Shown here one piece after another: positions 43,470-53,257 of a DNA stretch of 64,000 nucleotides. A program made the translations under genes and the position numbers. Location of the stretch: assembly GCF_000721605.1 (NCBI RefSeq), contig NZ_JOIZ01000024.1, positions 1 to 64,000 of the forward strand, given 5' to 3'. The stretch's first letter is position 1. Each line of letters starts with the position of its first letter. Below the pieces are notes generated by a model. The model saw only the letters and a list, made by a program, of their open reading frames with translations, was not told the origin of the DNA and ran no database searches. This DNA is from Streptomyces sp. NRRL S-37. GTDB taxonomy: Bacteria > Actinomycetota > Actinomycetes > Streptomycetales > Streptomycetaceae.

Positions 43470-44890
43470 CCGTTCCGAAGCCGCTGGTGGTGGTGGGGGA
43501 CGTCCTGCTCGACGAGGACATCGAGGGGGTCGCGACCCGGCTGGCCCCGGACGCGCCCGCCCCGGTCGTCGACGTCACCGGTGACCGCCGGCATCCGGGC
43601 GGGGCCGGGCTGGCCGCCGCGCTCGCGGCCCGCGGCGGCCGGGACGTGGTACTGGTGACCGCGCTCGGTGACGACCCGGCCAGCGAGGCCGTGCGCCGGG
43701 AGCTCGACGGCCGGGTCCGGCTCCTCGAGCTGCCGCTGCACGGCACGCTGCCGGTGAAGACGCGGGTGCTGGCGGGCGGGCGGCCCGTGGTGCGCATCGA
43801 CCGGGGCGGCGGGACGCCGGGCGAGCCGGACGACGCGGTGCGCGAGGCGCTCGCGGGCGCGCACGCCGTCCTCGTCGCGGACTACGGACGGCACACCGCG
43901 GGGGCCGTGCGTCCGCAGCTGGAGGACGCGGCCCGGCACACGCCGCTGGTGTGGGACCCGCATCCCCAGGGCGACCCGCCGGTGCCGGGGGCGCGCCTGG
44001 TCACGCCCAACGCGGCGGAGGCGGTCGCGCTGTGCGCCGGTTCGCCGGGGGTGCCGGGGGCTTCGGGGGCGTCGTTGGGTGCCTTCGCCGCGCGCGGGAC
44101 GGAACTGGCGGAGCGCTGGCGGGCGGCGGGTGTCGCGGTGACGCTCGGCGAGCGCGGGGTGCTGCTGACCCGGCCGGGCGGGGGTACGCCGATGCTGATC
44201 CCGGCGCCGTTCCGGGCGGACGGGGATCCGTGCGGCGCGGGTGACTGCTTCGCCGCGACGACGGTCGCCGCGCTGGCCGACGGGCTGCTGCCGGAGGAGG
44301 CGCTGCAGCGGGCGGTCGCCGAGGCGGCGGCGTTCGTCGCGGCGGGCGGGGCGGGGAACCCGGACCTGTGGCACGCGCCGGCCGTGCCCGGTCCCGCGCA
44401 CGGGGCCGCCGCCGCGGACGCGTTCGAGCTGGCGGAGGAGGTGCGGGCGCGCGGGGGGACGGTGGTCGCCACGGGGGGCTGCTTCGATCTGCTGCACGCG
44501 GGGCACGTCGGGCTGCTGGAGAGCGCGCGGCGGGTCGGGGACTGTCTGATCGTGTGCCTGAACTCCGACGCGTCGGTCGCCCGGCGGAAGGGGGCGGGGC
44601 GGCCGCTGACGCCGGTGGCGGACCGGGCGAGGGTGCTGGCGGCGCTGGGGAGCGTGGACGCGGTGGTGGTGTTCGAGGAGGACACGCCCGAGGTGGTGCT
44701 GGGGCGGCTGCGGCCGGATGTGTGGGTGAAGGGCGGGGACTACTCCGTGCAGGAGCTGCCGGAGGCGGAGGTGGTGCGGGCCTGGGGCGGGCAGGCGGTG
44801 GTGCTGCCGTATCTGGACGGGCGGTCCACGACGTTGCTGGCCCGGCGGGCGGCGCGGGCGGTGGTCGCCCTTCGGGCGGCGGACGGGTGA
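43466..44890 (+). CDS. hldE: Bifunctional heptose 7-phosphate kinase / heptose 1-phosphate nucleotidyltransferase
   Basis: A 474-residue fusion. Residues 1 to about 300 are a PfkB/ribokinase domain (VVVGDVLLDEDIEG, then DGDPCGAGDCFAA with the catalytic Asp). About 330-474 is a cytidylyltransferase-fold domain (TGGCFDLLHAGHVGLLESAR, LRPDVWVKGGDY). HldE phosphorylates C-1 of heptose 7-phosphate and, after GmhB removes the C-7 phosphate, adds AMP. No gmhB phosphatase is seen beside it. The ATG overlaps the gmhA stop. Confidence 0.9.
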   Translation: MTVPKPLVVVGDVLLDEDIEGVATRLAPDAPAPVVDVTGDRRHPGGAGLAAALAARGGRDVVLVTALGDDPASEAVRRELDGRVRLLELPLHGTLPVKTRVLAGGRPVVRIDRGGGTPGEPDDAVREALAGAHAVLVADYGRHTAGAVRPQLEDAARHTPLVWDPHPQGDPPVPGARLVTPNAAEAVALCAGSPGVPGASGASLGAFAARGTELAERWRAAGVAVTLGERGVLLTRPGGGTPMLIPAPFRADGDPCGAGDCFAATTVAALADGLLPEEALQRAVAEAAAFVAAGGAGNPDLWHAPAVPGPAHGAAAADAFELAEEVRARGGTVVATGGCFDLLHAGHVGLLESARRVGDCLIVCLNSDASVARRKGAGRPLTPVADRARVLAALGSVDAVVVFEEDTPEVVLGRLRPDVWVKGGDYSVQELPEAEVVRAWGGQAVVLPYLDGRSTTLLARRAARAVVALRAADG

Positions 44891-44920
44891 GCCGGGGTCG
44901 CCCTTCGGGCGGCGGACGGG
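44864..44920 (+). repeat. 24-bp direct repeat spanning the hldE stop
   Basis: Two identical 24-bp copies (44864-44887 and 44897-44920), each containing CGCCCTTCGGGCG. The first forms the last codons of hldE. Confidence 0.8.
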
Positions 44921-44936
44921 GGGGTGGGCGGGGAGG

Positions 44937-44997
44937 TTTTTTCGCCCCCGCCGCCCCTTCCCTTCCCGTCCCTGGGGGCTGCGCCCCCAGACCCCCT
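44937..44997 (+). repeat. Dispersed C-rich repeat, copy 2
   Basis: A near-identical second copy of the 24531-24591 unit, with a TGGGGGC/GCCCCCA hairpin. It lies between the convergent hldE and MFS genes, as expected for a 3'-end element. Confidence 0.8.
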
Positions 44998-45041
44998 ATC
45001 GGCCCTTCGGGCCTCGTCCTCAAACGCCGGACGGGCTGTGG

Positions 45042-46337
45042 TTACGCCGCTGTTTCCAGGGCTTCGGGGCGGAGAACCGCCGGGGGCCGGGTGCGGTGGG
45101 TGTGGAGGAGGTGGCCTGCCGCTATCGAGCCGGCGATGATCAGGCCGCCGGTGATCAGGGCGCCGCGGGGGCCGGCCAGTTCCATGAGGAGGCCCAGGGC
45201 GGGCGGGCCGCCCAGGCTCCACACGGTGCCGACGCTGCCCCACACGCCGAGCACGCGTCCGCGCAGGTGGGCGGGCGGGTCGGTCTGCAGGACGGACGTT
45301 CCCGCGGTGTCGGAGACGGACTCCACGACGGCCATGGGCAGCACCAGCACCAGCAGCACCGCCAGCGACGGCGACATCCCCGCCACCACCTGCAGCAGCG
45401 CCCCCGTCGCCGCGAGGGCCCCGACCAGCCGCACGGACGGCCGGCGCAGCCGCGCGCCGAGCACCGCGCCGAGGATGCCGCCGGCCGCGAGGACGGTGGA
45501 CACCGTGCCGAACGCCCCGGCGCCGCCCGCGAGCGGCCCGGTGACCAGGACGGCGAGGGTGAGCCCGTAGTTACGGCCAAAGACCGCGCTGACGCCGGTC
45601 ACCCCGGCGAGCGCGAGCAGCCGCGGCCGGCGGGCGAAGAAGGCGATCCCCTCGCGGACGGTCATGGCGTTCCGCGGGCGCTCGCCCTTCCCGCCCTTCT
45701 CGACGACGTGCCGGACCGCTCCCGCCGCCGGGCGCAGGAAGGGGATGACCGCGGTCACGAACAGGAAGGAGAAGCCGTTGGCGAAGTAGGCGGCGGCGGT
45801 GCCGAGGAACCCGACCGTCACCCCGGCGAGCGCGGCGCCCGCGAGCCGGCCCGCGTTGAAGACCAGCGCGCCCACGCCGATGGCGGAGGGCACGTCCTCG
45901 GCGGGGACCAGGTCGTTGCCCAGCAGGGCGCACGCCGGGTTGTCGACGGTGGCGATCATGCCGGTGACGGCGGCCAGCACCATCAGGGACGTCATGTCGA
46001 GCCGGTCCAGCGCCACCAGGGTGGCCGTGGTGAACGCGATCACGGCCAGCAGCGCCTGGCTGACGGCGGCCGTCAGCTTCCGCGGCCAGCGGTCGACCGC
46101 CGCGCCGCCGAGGACGCTCATGAGCAGGGCCGGGGCGGCCTGTACGGACATGGACAGACCCGTGGCGGCGGCGGACCCGGTGATCTGGAGGACCAGCAGG
46201 TTCTGCACCGTGAGCTGCATCCACGTACCGGCGTTGGACACGAAGTTCGCGACGGACCACCAGCGCATGCTGCGGTGCCGCAGGGAGCGCCAGGGCGAGC
46301 GGGACCCGGACTGGGCAGGGGGGAGCGAGGAAGACAC
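45042..46337 (-). CDS. MFS transporter
   Basis: A 431-residue, twelve-helix permease of the enterobactin-exporter/drug-efflux type (MFS_3). The first helix begins WWSVANFVSNAGTWMQLTVQ. The cytoplasmic loop motif is GGAAVDRWPRKL, and ARLRRPSVRLVGALAATGA is its counterpart in the second half. The GTG start lacks a clear ribosome site. Convergent with hldE. Substrate unknown; the 299-bp spacer upstream holds only the hemerythrin terminator. Confidence 0.87.
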   Translation of the reverse strand: MSSSLPPAQSGSRSPWRSLRHRSMRWWSVANFVSNAGTWMQLTVQNLLVLQITGSAAATGLSMSVQAAPALLMSVLGGAAVDRWPRKLTAAVSQALLAVIAFTTATLVALDRLDMTSLMVLAAVTGMIATVDNPACALLGNDLVPAEDVPSAIGVGALVFNAGRLAGAALAGVTVGFLGTAAAYFANGFSFLFVTAVIPFLRPAAGAVRHVVEKGGKGERPRNAMTVREGIAFFARRPRLLALAGVTGVSAVFGRNYGLTLAVLVTGPLAGGAGAFGTVSTVLAAGGILGAVLGARLRRPSVRLVGALAATGALLQVVAGMSPSLAVLLVLVLPMAVVESVSDTAGTSVLQTDPPAHLRGRVLGVWGSVGTVWSLGGPPALGLLMELAGPRGALITGGLIIAGSIAAGHLLHTHRTRPPAVLRPEALETAA

Positions 46338-46572
46338 AGGCGCGCTACTCGGGGGGACGAGTCCGAGGACTCAGCGGAGGGGCGCGGGAAGCGGAACGCC
46401 GGCTGCGCTGCGCGGCGGCTCCCGTCGCCCGGAAGGGCGCGGCCCATCGTGGCAGAAGGGACCGCCGAGTCGGTTCCGAGCAGCCGGTGATCAGGGGGAC
46501 GTGGGAGTCAAACGCGCTCTCGTGCGGGGGACTTGGGCCGTGAGTGCGGTTGCTCACAGAGGGCGGGGACAT

Positions 46573-46614
46573 GGAGGGAGGGGCCCGTCACCTGTGTGAC
46601 GGGCCCCTCCCTCC
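46573..46614 (-). terminator. 19-bp hairpin after the hemerythrin gene
   Basis: A perfect 19-bp stem with a CTGT loop, the longest perfect hairpin found. It lies 22 bp past the hemerythrin stop. Confidence 0.82.
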
Positions 46615-46636
46615 GGGTCCTCGCGCGTGCCTGGCG

Positions 46637-47200
46637 TCAGCCGAGCTTGCCGCGTCCGCTCAGCGCGTCCCGGATCCGGTCCACCATGCCGGCACCCGGT
46701 GCCAGCAGCTTGTTCGCCGGGGGCTTGTCCGGGGCGGACGGGTGCGGCCGGGTCGGGGCCGTCTTCTTCGCCTGCCGGACCTTCTCGCCGAGCCGGTCGA
46801 GTGCCTCCGGGGAGCAGGAGGCGCGCAGCATCGGGAACAGGTTCCGCTCCTCGTCGGCGATGTGCTCGCGGATCTCGCTCATCAGCGCGCCGACGAGCCG
46901 GTCGAACTCGGGGTCGCCGGCGTCGCAGCCCTCCAGGTCCTTCATCGTCCGCTCGGCCGTGGCGTGGTCCTCGAGCTCACGGTCGGCCAGCGCGTCCCCG
47001 TTCTCCACGTGCTCGCGCACGGCCGGGTAGAGGTACGCCTCCTCGGCGACCGAGTGCCGGACCAGCTCGATGGTGACCTGGTCGGCGTACGTCTTGCGGT
47101 CCTTGTGGCCGGGCGGCAGTGCCTCGATCTTGCCGAAGAGCTCCTCGACCTCCCGGTGATCGGTCACCAGTTCGTCGATGACGTTGCCTCCGTGTCCCAT
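46637..47200 (-). CDS. Hemerythrin HHE domain protein
   Basis: A 187-residue protein. Iron-ligand segments are IDELVTDHREVEELF, RHSVAEEAYLYPAV, ELEDHATAERTM and EIREHIADEERNLFPML, a four-helix bundle with di-iron His/Glu ligands. The C-terminal ~45 residues are basic and proline-rich. Such proteins sense or store O2, NO or peroxide. GAGAAGG precedes the ATG at 47200. It lies near DoxX and catalase genes in a stress-type neighbourhood. Confidence 0.9.
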   Translation of the reverse strand: MGHGGNVIDELVTDHREVEELFGKIEALPPGHKDRKTYADQVTIELVRHSVAEEAYLYPAVREHVENGDALADRELEDHATAERTMKDLEGCDAGDPEFDRLVGALMSEIREHIADEERNLFPMLRASCSPEALDRLGEKVRQAKKTAPTRPHPSAPDKPPANKLLAPGAGMVDRIRDALSGRGKLG

Positions 47201-47291
47201 GTCCTTCTCACCTCCGGTTCGTGGTGGCACCCGGCCGGGTCCACCCGCCGACGAGTCCCCCCGGCTCCGGGAAGCTAACGCGGTCCGCGCG

Positions 47292-47825
47292 TCAGCGGGA
47301 CAGCTTGGCCCGGACCCGGCCGGCCGCCGCGGCGGGGACGGCCCCGGCCCGGACGGACCGGCGTACGAGGTGGGCGTCGCGGCGCAGATCGTGGGCGGCG
47401 TGCCGGCTCCGCCAGAGCAGCGAGGGGGCGGCGCCGGTGTCGTCGGCGGCGATCAGCAGGCCGCCGAGCATCGACAGGTTCTTCAGGAAGTGGATGCGCT
47501 GCTGCATGCGCTGACCGGGGTCCTCCTCCTCCCAGAAGCGGTGGGCGGCCAGCGTCGTGGGCACGAGCGTGGCGGCGACCGCGAGCGCGGCCGGGCGGGA
47601 CAGGCGTCCGGTGGCCAGCAGCAGCCCGCCCACCACCTGGACGGCGCCGCTGAGGCGCACGGCGTCCTCGGTGCTGTCCGGCAGCACCGCGACGCGGTCG
47701 GTGACGGGCTTGACGACGGACTCGGCGATCGGGGCGACGTTCTGGGGGTTGCGGACGGAGTCCAGTCCGCCCGCGACGAACATCGACGCCAGCATCGGCC
47801 GGCCGAGGACGCGCAACAGACTCAT
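47292..47825 (-). CDS. DoxX family membrane protein
   Basis: A 177-residue membrane protein: LLRVLGRPMLASMFVAGGLD is the first helix, and AVRLSGAVQVVGGLLLATGR and IHFLKNLSMLGGLLIAADD are further DoxX segments. The C-terminal tail is basic and soluble. DoxX proteins act in redox and thiol stress complexes in actinobacteria. It has the same direction as the hemerythrin gene 91 bp downstream. Confidence 0.87.
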   Translation of the reverse strand: MSLLRVLGRPMLASMFVAGGLDSVRNPQNVAPIAESVVKPVTDRVAVLPDSTEDAVRLSGAVQVVGGLLLATGRLSRPAALAVAATLVPTTLAAHRFWEEEDPGQRMQQRIHFLKNLSMLGGLLIAADDTGAAPSLLWRSRHAAHDLRRDAHLVRRSVRAGAVPAAAAGRVRAKLSR

Positions 47826-47897
47826 GCCTTCTCCTGGAGGTGTGGACGGTGGGGGTGCGCCGGGTTCCCCGCGGGGCGGGGACCATGCGGCGCGCCC

Positions 47898-48221
47898 TCA
47901 CCAGAAGCGGGTGGTGAGCGCGGGCCGGTGGACGGCCTGGACGGCGTCGCGCAGGCGCAGGGCGACGCCGATGGTGGTGCGCAGGGCCGAGGGCCGTACG
48001 GTCTGGGCGGTCTCCGTGGCCAGGACCAGCAGGCAGCCCGCCGCCTGTTCCACCACGGACACCGGGAAGGTGTAGTCGCTGTCGGCGGCCGCGCGGAACG
48101 CCTTCAGCGGGATTCCGGCACCGTCCACGGTCCGCCGGGCGGCCTGCTCCAGATGGTGGGCGGCCTGTTCGCACAGCGTGGCGGGCAGGGTGAGAGTGCG
48201 CTGGAACGATGAACTCGTCAT
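47898..48221 (-). CDS. Small conserved-looking hypothetical protein
   Basis: A 107-residue helical protein with ATLCEQAAHHLEQAARRT and SVVEQAAGCLLVLATETAQ. No domain recognised. It lies 72 bp upstream of the DoxX gene on the same strand and may share its operon. The codon pattern supports real coding. Confidence 0.55.
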   Translation of the reverse strand: MTSSSFQRTLTLPATLCEQAAHHLEQAARRTVDGAGIPLKAFRAAADSDYTFPVSVVEQAAGCLLVLATETAQTVRPSALRTTIGVALRLRDAVQAVHRPALTTRFW

Positions 48222-48376
48222 GCTCCGAGTGGTCCCCCGGCGCGGTTTCCTTCGATCGGCGGCGGCCGGGATTTCACCGTCCCGCGTGACCGGCCGGCGG
48301 CGGACGCGAGTGCGCGGGGGCTCCTACCCTGGGCACGACCGTTCGCCCGCGCACCCCGTACGTGAGGAGTCCGCCC

Positions 48377-49258
48377 ATGAACTTCCCTCCCGGTCCGGCC
48401 GCCCCGGACGGCGACGGGCCCGGTGCCGTGGCGGCCCGGTTCACCGGACGGGCGGTGACCGGTGTGCGTACGCTGTCCGGCTCACTGGCCGAGGCCGTCC
48501 TCGACGACGGCCGGGTGGTGGTCGTCAAGAGCGCCGACGGGGCGGGGGCCGCGCGCGCCGAGGCGGCGGGGCTGCGCTGGCTGGCCGGGGCCGGGACGGT
48601 GCGGGTGCCGGTGGTGCACGGTCATGACGCGCGCCGGCTGGTCGTCGACCGGGTGGCGCAGGGCCCGCCCGGACGGGAGGCGGCGCTGCGGTTCGGCCGG
48701 GGGCTGGCGGCGCTGCACGCCGCCGGCGCGCCGGCCTTCGGGGCGCCGCCGCCCGGCGGCCCGGTGGAGGCGTACATCGGGCTCGCCCCGATGCGCAACG
48801 TCACCGGCGGCGACTGGCCCGGCTGGTACGCCGAGCACCGGGTGCTGCCGTATCTGCGCCGGGCGGTCGACGACGGCACCGTCACCGCCGGTGAGGCGGG
48901 TGTCGTCGAGCGGGTCTGTGCGCGGCTGCCGGAGCTCGCCGGGCCCGCCGAGCCGCCCGCGCGGCTCCACGGCGACCTGTGGAACGGCAATGTGCTCTGG
49001 GGCGCCGACGGGCACGTCCACCTGATCGACCCGGCCGCCCACGGCGGGCACCGGGAGACCGATCTCGCGATGCTCGCCCTGTTCGGCTGCCCCCATCTGG
49101 AGGCGGTGCTGGACGGCTACCGGGAGGCGGCGCCGCTCGCCGACGGGTGGCAAACGCGCGTCGGCGTGCACCAGCTCTTCCCGCTGCTGGTGCACGCCGT
49201 ACTGTTCGGGCGCGGTTACGCCGGGCAGGCGCTCGCGGTGGCGCGGTCGGCCGGGTGA
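48377..49258 (+). CDS. Fructosamine kinase family protein
   Basis: A 293-residue protein-kinase-like fold enzyme. RVVVVKSADGAGAARAEAAG carries the ATP lysine, RLHGDLWNGNVLWGADG the catalytic Asp and Asn, and HLIDPAAHGGHRETDLAML the metal Asp. FN3K-type enzymes phosphorylate glycated amines for deglycation. The ATG has GAGGAG upstream. The stop is 1 bp from the convergent catalase stop. Confidence 0.88.
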   Translation: MNFPPGPAAPDGDGPGAVAARFTGRAVTGVRTLSGSLAEAVLDDGRVVVVKSADGAGAARAEAAGLRWLAGAGTVRVPVVHGHDARRLVVDRVAQGPPGREAALRFGRGLAALHAAGAPAFGAPPPGGPVEAYIGLAPMRNVTGGDWPGWYAEHRVLPYLRRAVDDGTVTAGEAGVVERVCARLPELAGPAEPPARLHGDLWNGNVLWGADGHVHLIDPAAHGGHRETDLAMLALFGCPHLEAVLDGYREAAPLADGWQTRVGVHQLFPLLVHAVLFGRGYAGQALAVARSAG

Positions 49259-49259
49259 C

Positions 49260-50918
49260 TCACCGGGTCACCACGTGCCGTTCGTCGGGGACGCAGTGGG
49301 TCATGGTGAGTCCCTGCACGTCACGGGGCGGGTTGTCGCCGAGGTTCGCCAGCCGCTTGCGGTCCTCGTCGGTGAGGTCCTGGCTCGCCAGGGGCTCCAG
49401 GTGGGCGACGTCCTCCGGCATGATCCCGAGGCCCTCGCCGACCCTGCGGCCGAGGTCGGTCTCGACCAGCAGGAAGTGCCACACCATGCGCTCCTGCACC
49501 TCCCGGTCGCACTGGGAGATCAGGGTGACGAAGTTCTTCACCAGGTCGTCGCGCTCCCAGTCCTCCATCAGGCAGTACCGCTGGCCCGCCTGGAGGTAGT
49601 CGTTGGTGCGCTCGATGCGCTTGCGGGTGAGCCGGCCCACGATCTCGGGGCCCTGGTCGTCGTGGGTCGGGTACTGGGCCTCGCGCAGACCGCCGGTGAT
49701 CGACGGCTCGTAGTTGACGTGCGGGTTCTCCCCGCCGTTGTCCTGGAAGTACGCCATCTGGCCGTCGCGCTGGTTGGTGCGCACGTCCGCGTGCTTGGCC
49801 TGGTTGACCGGGAGCTGGAGGTAGTTCGGGCCGACCCGGTGGCGCTGGGTGTCGCTGTAGGAGAAGGTCCGGCCGACGAGCATCTTGTCGTCGGAGAAGT
49901 CCAGGCCGTCGACGAGGACGCCGGTGCCGAAGGAGATCTGCTCGTTCTCGGCGAAGAAGTTGTCCGGCATCCGGTTCAGCACCATGCGGCCCACCGGCTT
50001 GGGCGGGAAGTCCTGCTCCGGCCAGGTCTTGGTGTCGTCCAGCGGGTCGAAGTCCAGTTCCGGGTGGTCGTGGTCGTCCATCATCTGGACGAGCAGTTCC
50101 CACTCCGGGTACTCGCCGCGCTCCACCGCCTCGTACAGGTCCTTGGTGGCGTGGCCGAGCGACTCGGCCTGGACGTTCGCCGCGTCCTCGACGGTCATGC
50201 TGCGCACGCCCTGCTTGGGCATCCAGTGGTACTTGACCAGCTTGGTGTTGCCCTCGGCGTCGACCCACTTGTAGGTGTTCACGCCGAAGCCCTGCATGTG
50301 GCGGTAGTCCGCCGGGATGCCGCGCGGGCTGAACAGGTTGACCAGCATGTGCATCGACTCGGGCGTCTGCGACATGAAGTCGAAGATGCGGCGCGGCTGC
50401 TGTTCGAAGGTGACCGGGTCGGGCTTGAGGGCGTGGATGACGTCCGGGAACTTGATGGCGTCCCGGATGAAGAAGACGCCCAGGTTGTTGCCGACGAGGT
50501 CCCAGTTGCCGTCCTCGGTGTAGAACTTCACCGCGAAGCCGCGGGGGTCGCGGGCGGCCTCGGAGGAGTCGCGTCCGCCGATGACGGTGGAGAAGCGGAC
50601 GGCGACGTCCGTGCGCTTGCCCTGCTCCTGGAAGAGCTTGGCGCGGGTGTAGCGGGAGACGGGCTCGTCGCCCCACTTCCCGTACGCCTCGAAGTATCCG
50701 TAGGCGGTGACGCCGCGGGCGTGCACCACGCGTTCGGGGATGCGTTCCCGGTCGAAGTGGCTGATCTTCTCCAGGAACTGGTAGTTCTCCAGCGTGGCCG
50801 GGCCGCGGGAGCCGACGGTGCGCTGGTTCTGGTTGTCGTAGACCGGGTGGCCCTGCCGGTTGGTGAGTACCTTGCGGTCGTCGCCCGGAGCGGGGCCCCG
50901 GCTCGAAACGTCCGTCAT
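49260..50918 (-). CDS. Monofunctional heme catalase
   Basis: A 552-residue catalase. The catalytic His is in [36 protein letters not shown] is the conserved distal region, WDLVGNN holds the Asn, and the proximal heme Tyr is in [15 protein letters not shown]. It decomposes H2O2 in the cytosol. AGGAG precedes the ATG. Its size fits the small-subunit clade with a C-terminal extension. No OxyR-like gene is adjacent, and the 195-bp upstream region shows no clear operator. Confidence 0.93.
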   Translation of the reverse strand: MTDVSSRGPAPGDDRKVLTNRQGHPVYDNQNQRTVGSRGPATLENYQFLEKISHFDRERIPERVVHARGVTAYGYFEAYGKWGDEPVSRYTRAKLFQEQGKRTDVAVRFSTVIGGRDSSEAARDPRGFAVKFYTEDGNWDLVGNNLGVFFIRDAIKFPDVIHALKPDPVTFEQQPRRIFDFMSQTPESMHMLVNLFSPRGIPADYRHMQGFGVNTYKWVDAEGNTKLVKYHWMPKQGVRSMTVEDAANVQAESLGHATKDLYEAVERGEYPEWELLVQMMDDHDHPELDFDPLDDTKTWPEQDFPPKPVGRMVLNRMPDNFFAENEQISFGTGVLVDGLDFSDDKMLVGRTFSYSDTQRHRVGPNYLQLPVNQAKHADVRTNQRDGQMAYFQDNGGENPHVNYEPSITGGLREAQYPTHDDQGPEIVGRLTRKRIERTNDYLQAGQRYCLMEDWERDDLVKNFVTLISQCDREVQERMVWHFLLVETDLGRRVGEGLGIMPEDVAHLEPLASQDLTDEDRKRLANLGDNPPRDVQGLTMTHCVPDERHVVTR

Positions 50919-51113
50919 GATCGTGGGCTCCTTGCGCTGCTCGACGTCCCTGGGATGCCGTCCGTACGAGGGTCATGCTGCCCCGCGTCACCACGGTCGG
51001 CGACTCGGGAGCGGCCGGTTGCGCCAGGCCGGGTGAGGAAGCGGTGCCCCGGGACGGCGGGGGCCCGGCCGCCGTGGTCGTACGCGGTGGCCGGGCCTTG
51101 CGAGGCGGTGTGC

Positions 51114-51350
51114 TCAGCCGCCGTTCAGGCGTGCGCGCAGCAGCCCCTTGCCGAGTTCCGCGCCCTTGCGGCTGTCCGCCTGGGCCTTGCGGAACAGGTC
51201 GGCGACCTCGGTGTCCTTGGCGCGTTCGGCGTCCTGGATGTAGCTCTCCAGGCGCAGTGCGTTGCTCAGGCACGCCTCGACGTACCAGATCAGGTTGTAG
51301 TCCTTGTCCTGCGTGCCGGTGACGCCGCCGGTCTCCGTCTCACTGGTCAT
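51114..51350 (-). CDS. Small acidic hypothetical protein
   Basis: A 78-residue protein (NLIWYVEACLSNALRLESYI). The ATG at 51350 has a GGAGG site 5 bp before it, which supports it as a real gene. Mostly helical and charged, no domain recognised. It lies upstream of the catalase on the same strand, separated by 195 bp. Confidence 0.65.
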   Translation of the reverse strand: MTSETETGGVTGTQDKDYNLIWYVEACLSNALRLESYIQDAERAKDTEVADLFRKAQADSRKGAELGKGLLRARLNGG

Positions 51351-51618
51351 CCGGGCCTCCTCGTCGCGGTGCTCGTTACGGGCCCGTCCGTCCCGGCGCG
51401 CGATGCCGGGGGCGGGCCTCCACAGCGGCGGCCGGGTACCCGTCCGCGCCGGAGGCACACAGCGGTGAGAGGCGGGGGCGCGACCGGTCCCCCGTTCCGG
51501 TCGTGCCCCCGCCGTGTTGCCGAAACTATGCGCAGCGGGCGGGCGTGTGTACCGCACCGGTGCCCGCTGCGGCCGCCGGAGGACTCATCCGTGCACAACC
51601 GAGTCCGAAAAGCCCGGT

Positions 51619-53109
51619 TCACCCGTCCGTGAGGACCGGCTGTTCCAGGTCACCCACCGCCAGATGGGCCAGGACGACCTCGTACAGGTCGGTCCCGGCG
51701 GCCAGCAGCTGGCGTTCCAGGACCGGTTCGGCGCTGCGTACGTGCTCGCGCACGGTCTGGGCGTGCACGCCCAGGCTCCGCGCGGCCCGCTCGGCGTTGC
51801 CCCCGGCGGCGATCCAGGCGCACAGGGTGCGGCGCACGTTCCGGGTGTCCCCCTCCAGCCGTCCCAGCAGTTCCCGTGCCCAGCCGCCGACGGCGGGGCC
51901 GGCCAGCAGGCCGGCGAGGCCCGGTGAGGGCGCCGCGGGGTCGCCGGCCGCCTGCCCGTCCAGGAGGTTGATCTGGGTGTGGAGCGCCAGGTGCACCACG
52001 GCGCGGGTGGTGACGTCGTCGAAGTCCGCGCCGAGCATGGTCTCGACGCGTTCCATGCGGGCCCGTACGGTGTTGCGGCTGACGCCGAGGACCTTGGCGG
52101 TGTTCACGGCGGTGAACTCCAGGCCGAGACGGGTGGTGGCGAGGAGTTCGGCGCGGGTGTGGTGCGGCAGCGCGTCGAGCGGGCGCAGCACCCGGGCCGC
52201 CCAGCCGCGCAGCGCGGCGGGGTCCATCAGCCGCTCCGGGTGGGTGCGTTCGGCGTACACGGCCGTCTTGTCGGCGCGGAAGCGCGCCACCGCCAGGGCG
52301 CTGACGGCCTGCCCGTACGCGGTGGCGGTACGGGCGAGGCTCTGCCACACGCTGCCGCCGAGGAAGGTGTCCGGGTGCCGTTCGACCAGCGACCGCAGCT
52401 CGCCGGCGGTGGCCTCGCGGGGGCTGACGACGATCACGTGCCCGTCCATCGCCGGGCAGCGCACGACCAGCGCCTCCTCCCGCGTGGCGTCCAGGCACTC
52501 CGCGGCGAGCCGGTCGCGCAGGGCGGGCGCGGACTCGACGACGTAGACGCAGGCCGTGTCGGCGTCGAGCAGGCCGGGCCAGAGTCCGGCGGCGACCCGG
52601 CGGGCGGCGACGGTGTCCTCGACCATCAGCAGCTGCAGGATCGCCAGACGCAGATCGGCGGTGGCCCGCCGCAGCCGGTGTCCGGCGGTGGCGGTCTCGT
52701 GTGCGGTCAGCAGGAGTTCGATCACCTGGGCGGTGTGCGTGACGACGTCGGAGGTGTGCCGGTCGAAGGGGGTCTCGCGGGAGACGGCCAGCACGCGGGC
52801 CCCCGAGGGGTGCCCGATCCGCACCAGGCGCACATGGCGCCCCTCCCCCTCCCAGGCGGCGGAGGCGATCCGGCCGGAGCCGAGGTCGGCGACGAGGGAC
52901 TCGTCCAGCGGCAGCCGGGTCCCGGCGAGCAGCGTCCCCGCGGCGTCCTGGAGGGACGCCTCCGCGTCCGCGGTGGCGGCCAGCCAGTCGACGACCCGGC
53001 GGACGTCCCGCCCGCCCGGACGCAAGTGTCCGAGCAGCTCCCGCGCCCACGCCGGATGCTCCCCGGCCTCCCGCTGCGCCTGCCGGATTCCGTCCCTGTG
53101 GCCTGTCAC
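51619..53109 (-). CDS. PucR/CdaR-type transcriptional regulator with two HTH segments
   Basis: A 496-residue regulator. An N-terminal sensing region (about 1-270) is followed by the PucR HTH FTAVNTAKVLGVSRNTVRAR at about 385. A second, separate HTH GNAERAARSLGVHAQTVREH lies near 460. The duplicated HTH is unusual for this family. GTG 53109 has GGGAAGG upstream and was preferred over longer starts. It is divergent from the YciO gene. Target genes unknown. Confidence 0.82.
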   Translation of the reverse strand: MTGHRDGIRQAQREAGEHPAWARELLGHLRPGGRDVRRVVDWLAATADAEASLQDAAGTLLAGTRLPLDESLVADLGSGRIASAAWEGEGRHVRLVRIGHPSGARVLAVSRETPFDRHTSDVVTHTAQVIELLLTAHETATAGHRLRRATADLRLAILQLLMVEDTVAARRVAAGLWPGLLDADTACVYVVESAPALRDRLAAECLDATREEALVVRCPAMDGHVIVVSPREATAGELRSLVERHPDTFLGGSVWQSLARTATAYGQAVSALAVARFRADKTAVYAERTHPERLMDPAALRGWAARVLRPLDALPHHTRAELLATTRLGLEFTAVNTAKVLGVSRNTVRARMERVETMLGADFDDVTTRAVVHLALHTQINLLDGQAAGDPAAPSPGLAGLLAGPAVGGWARELLGRLEGDTRNVRRTLCAWIAAGGNAERAARSLGVHAQTVREHVRSAEPVLERQLLAAGTDLYEVVLAHLAVGDLEQPVLTDG

Positions 53110-53257
53110 CTCGGCCTTCCCCTCGTCCGTTCGTCGTCCCCGGCCCAGGCCGGGGACGTTACCCCACCCGTGCGCGCGGCTCATCCCGGCGCGTCGGCGC
53201 ACCGGCCCCGGGGGCGGCGTGCGGGGTCCCGGCGCGCGGGCGGCATAAGCTCGGTGA

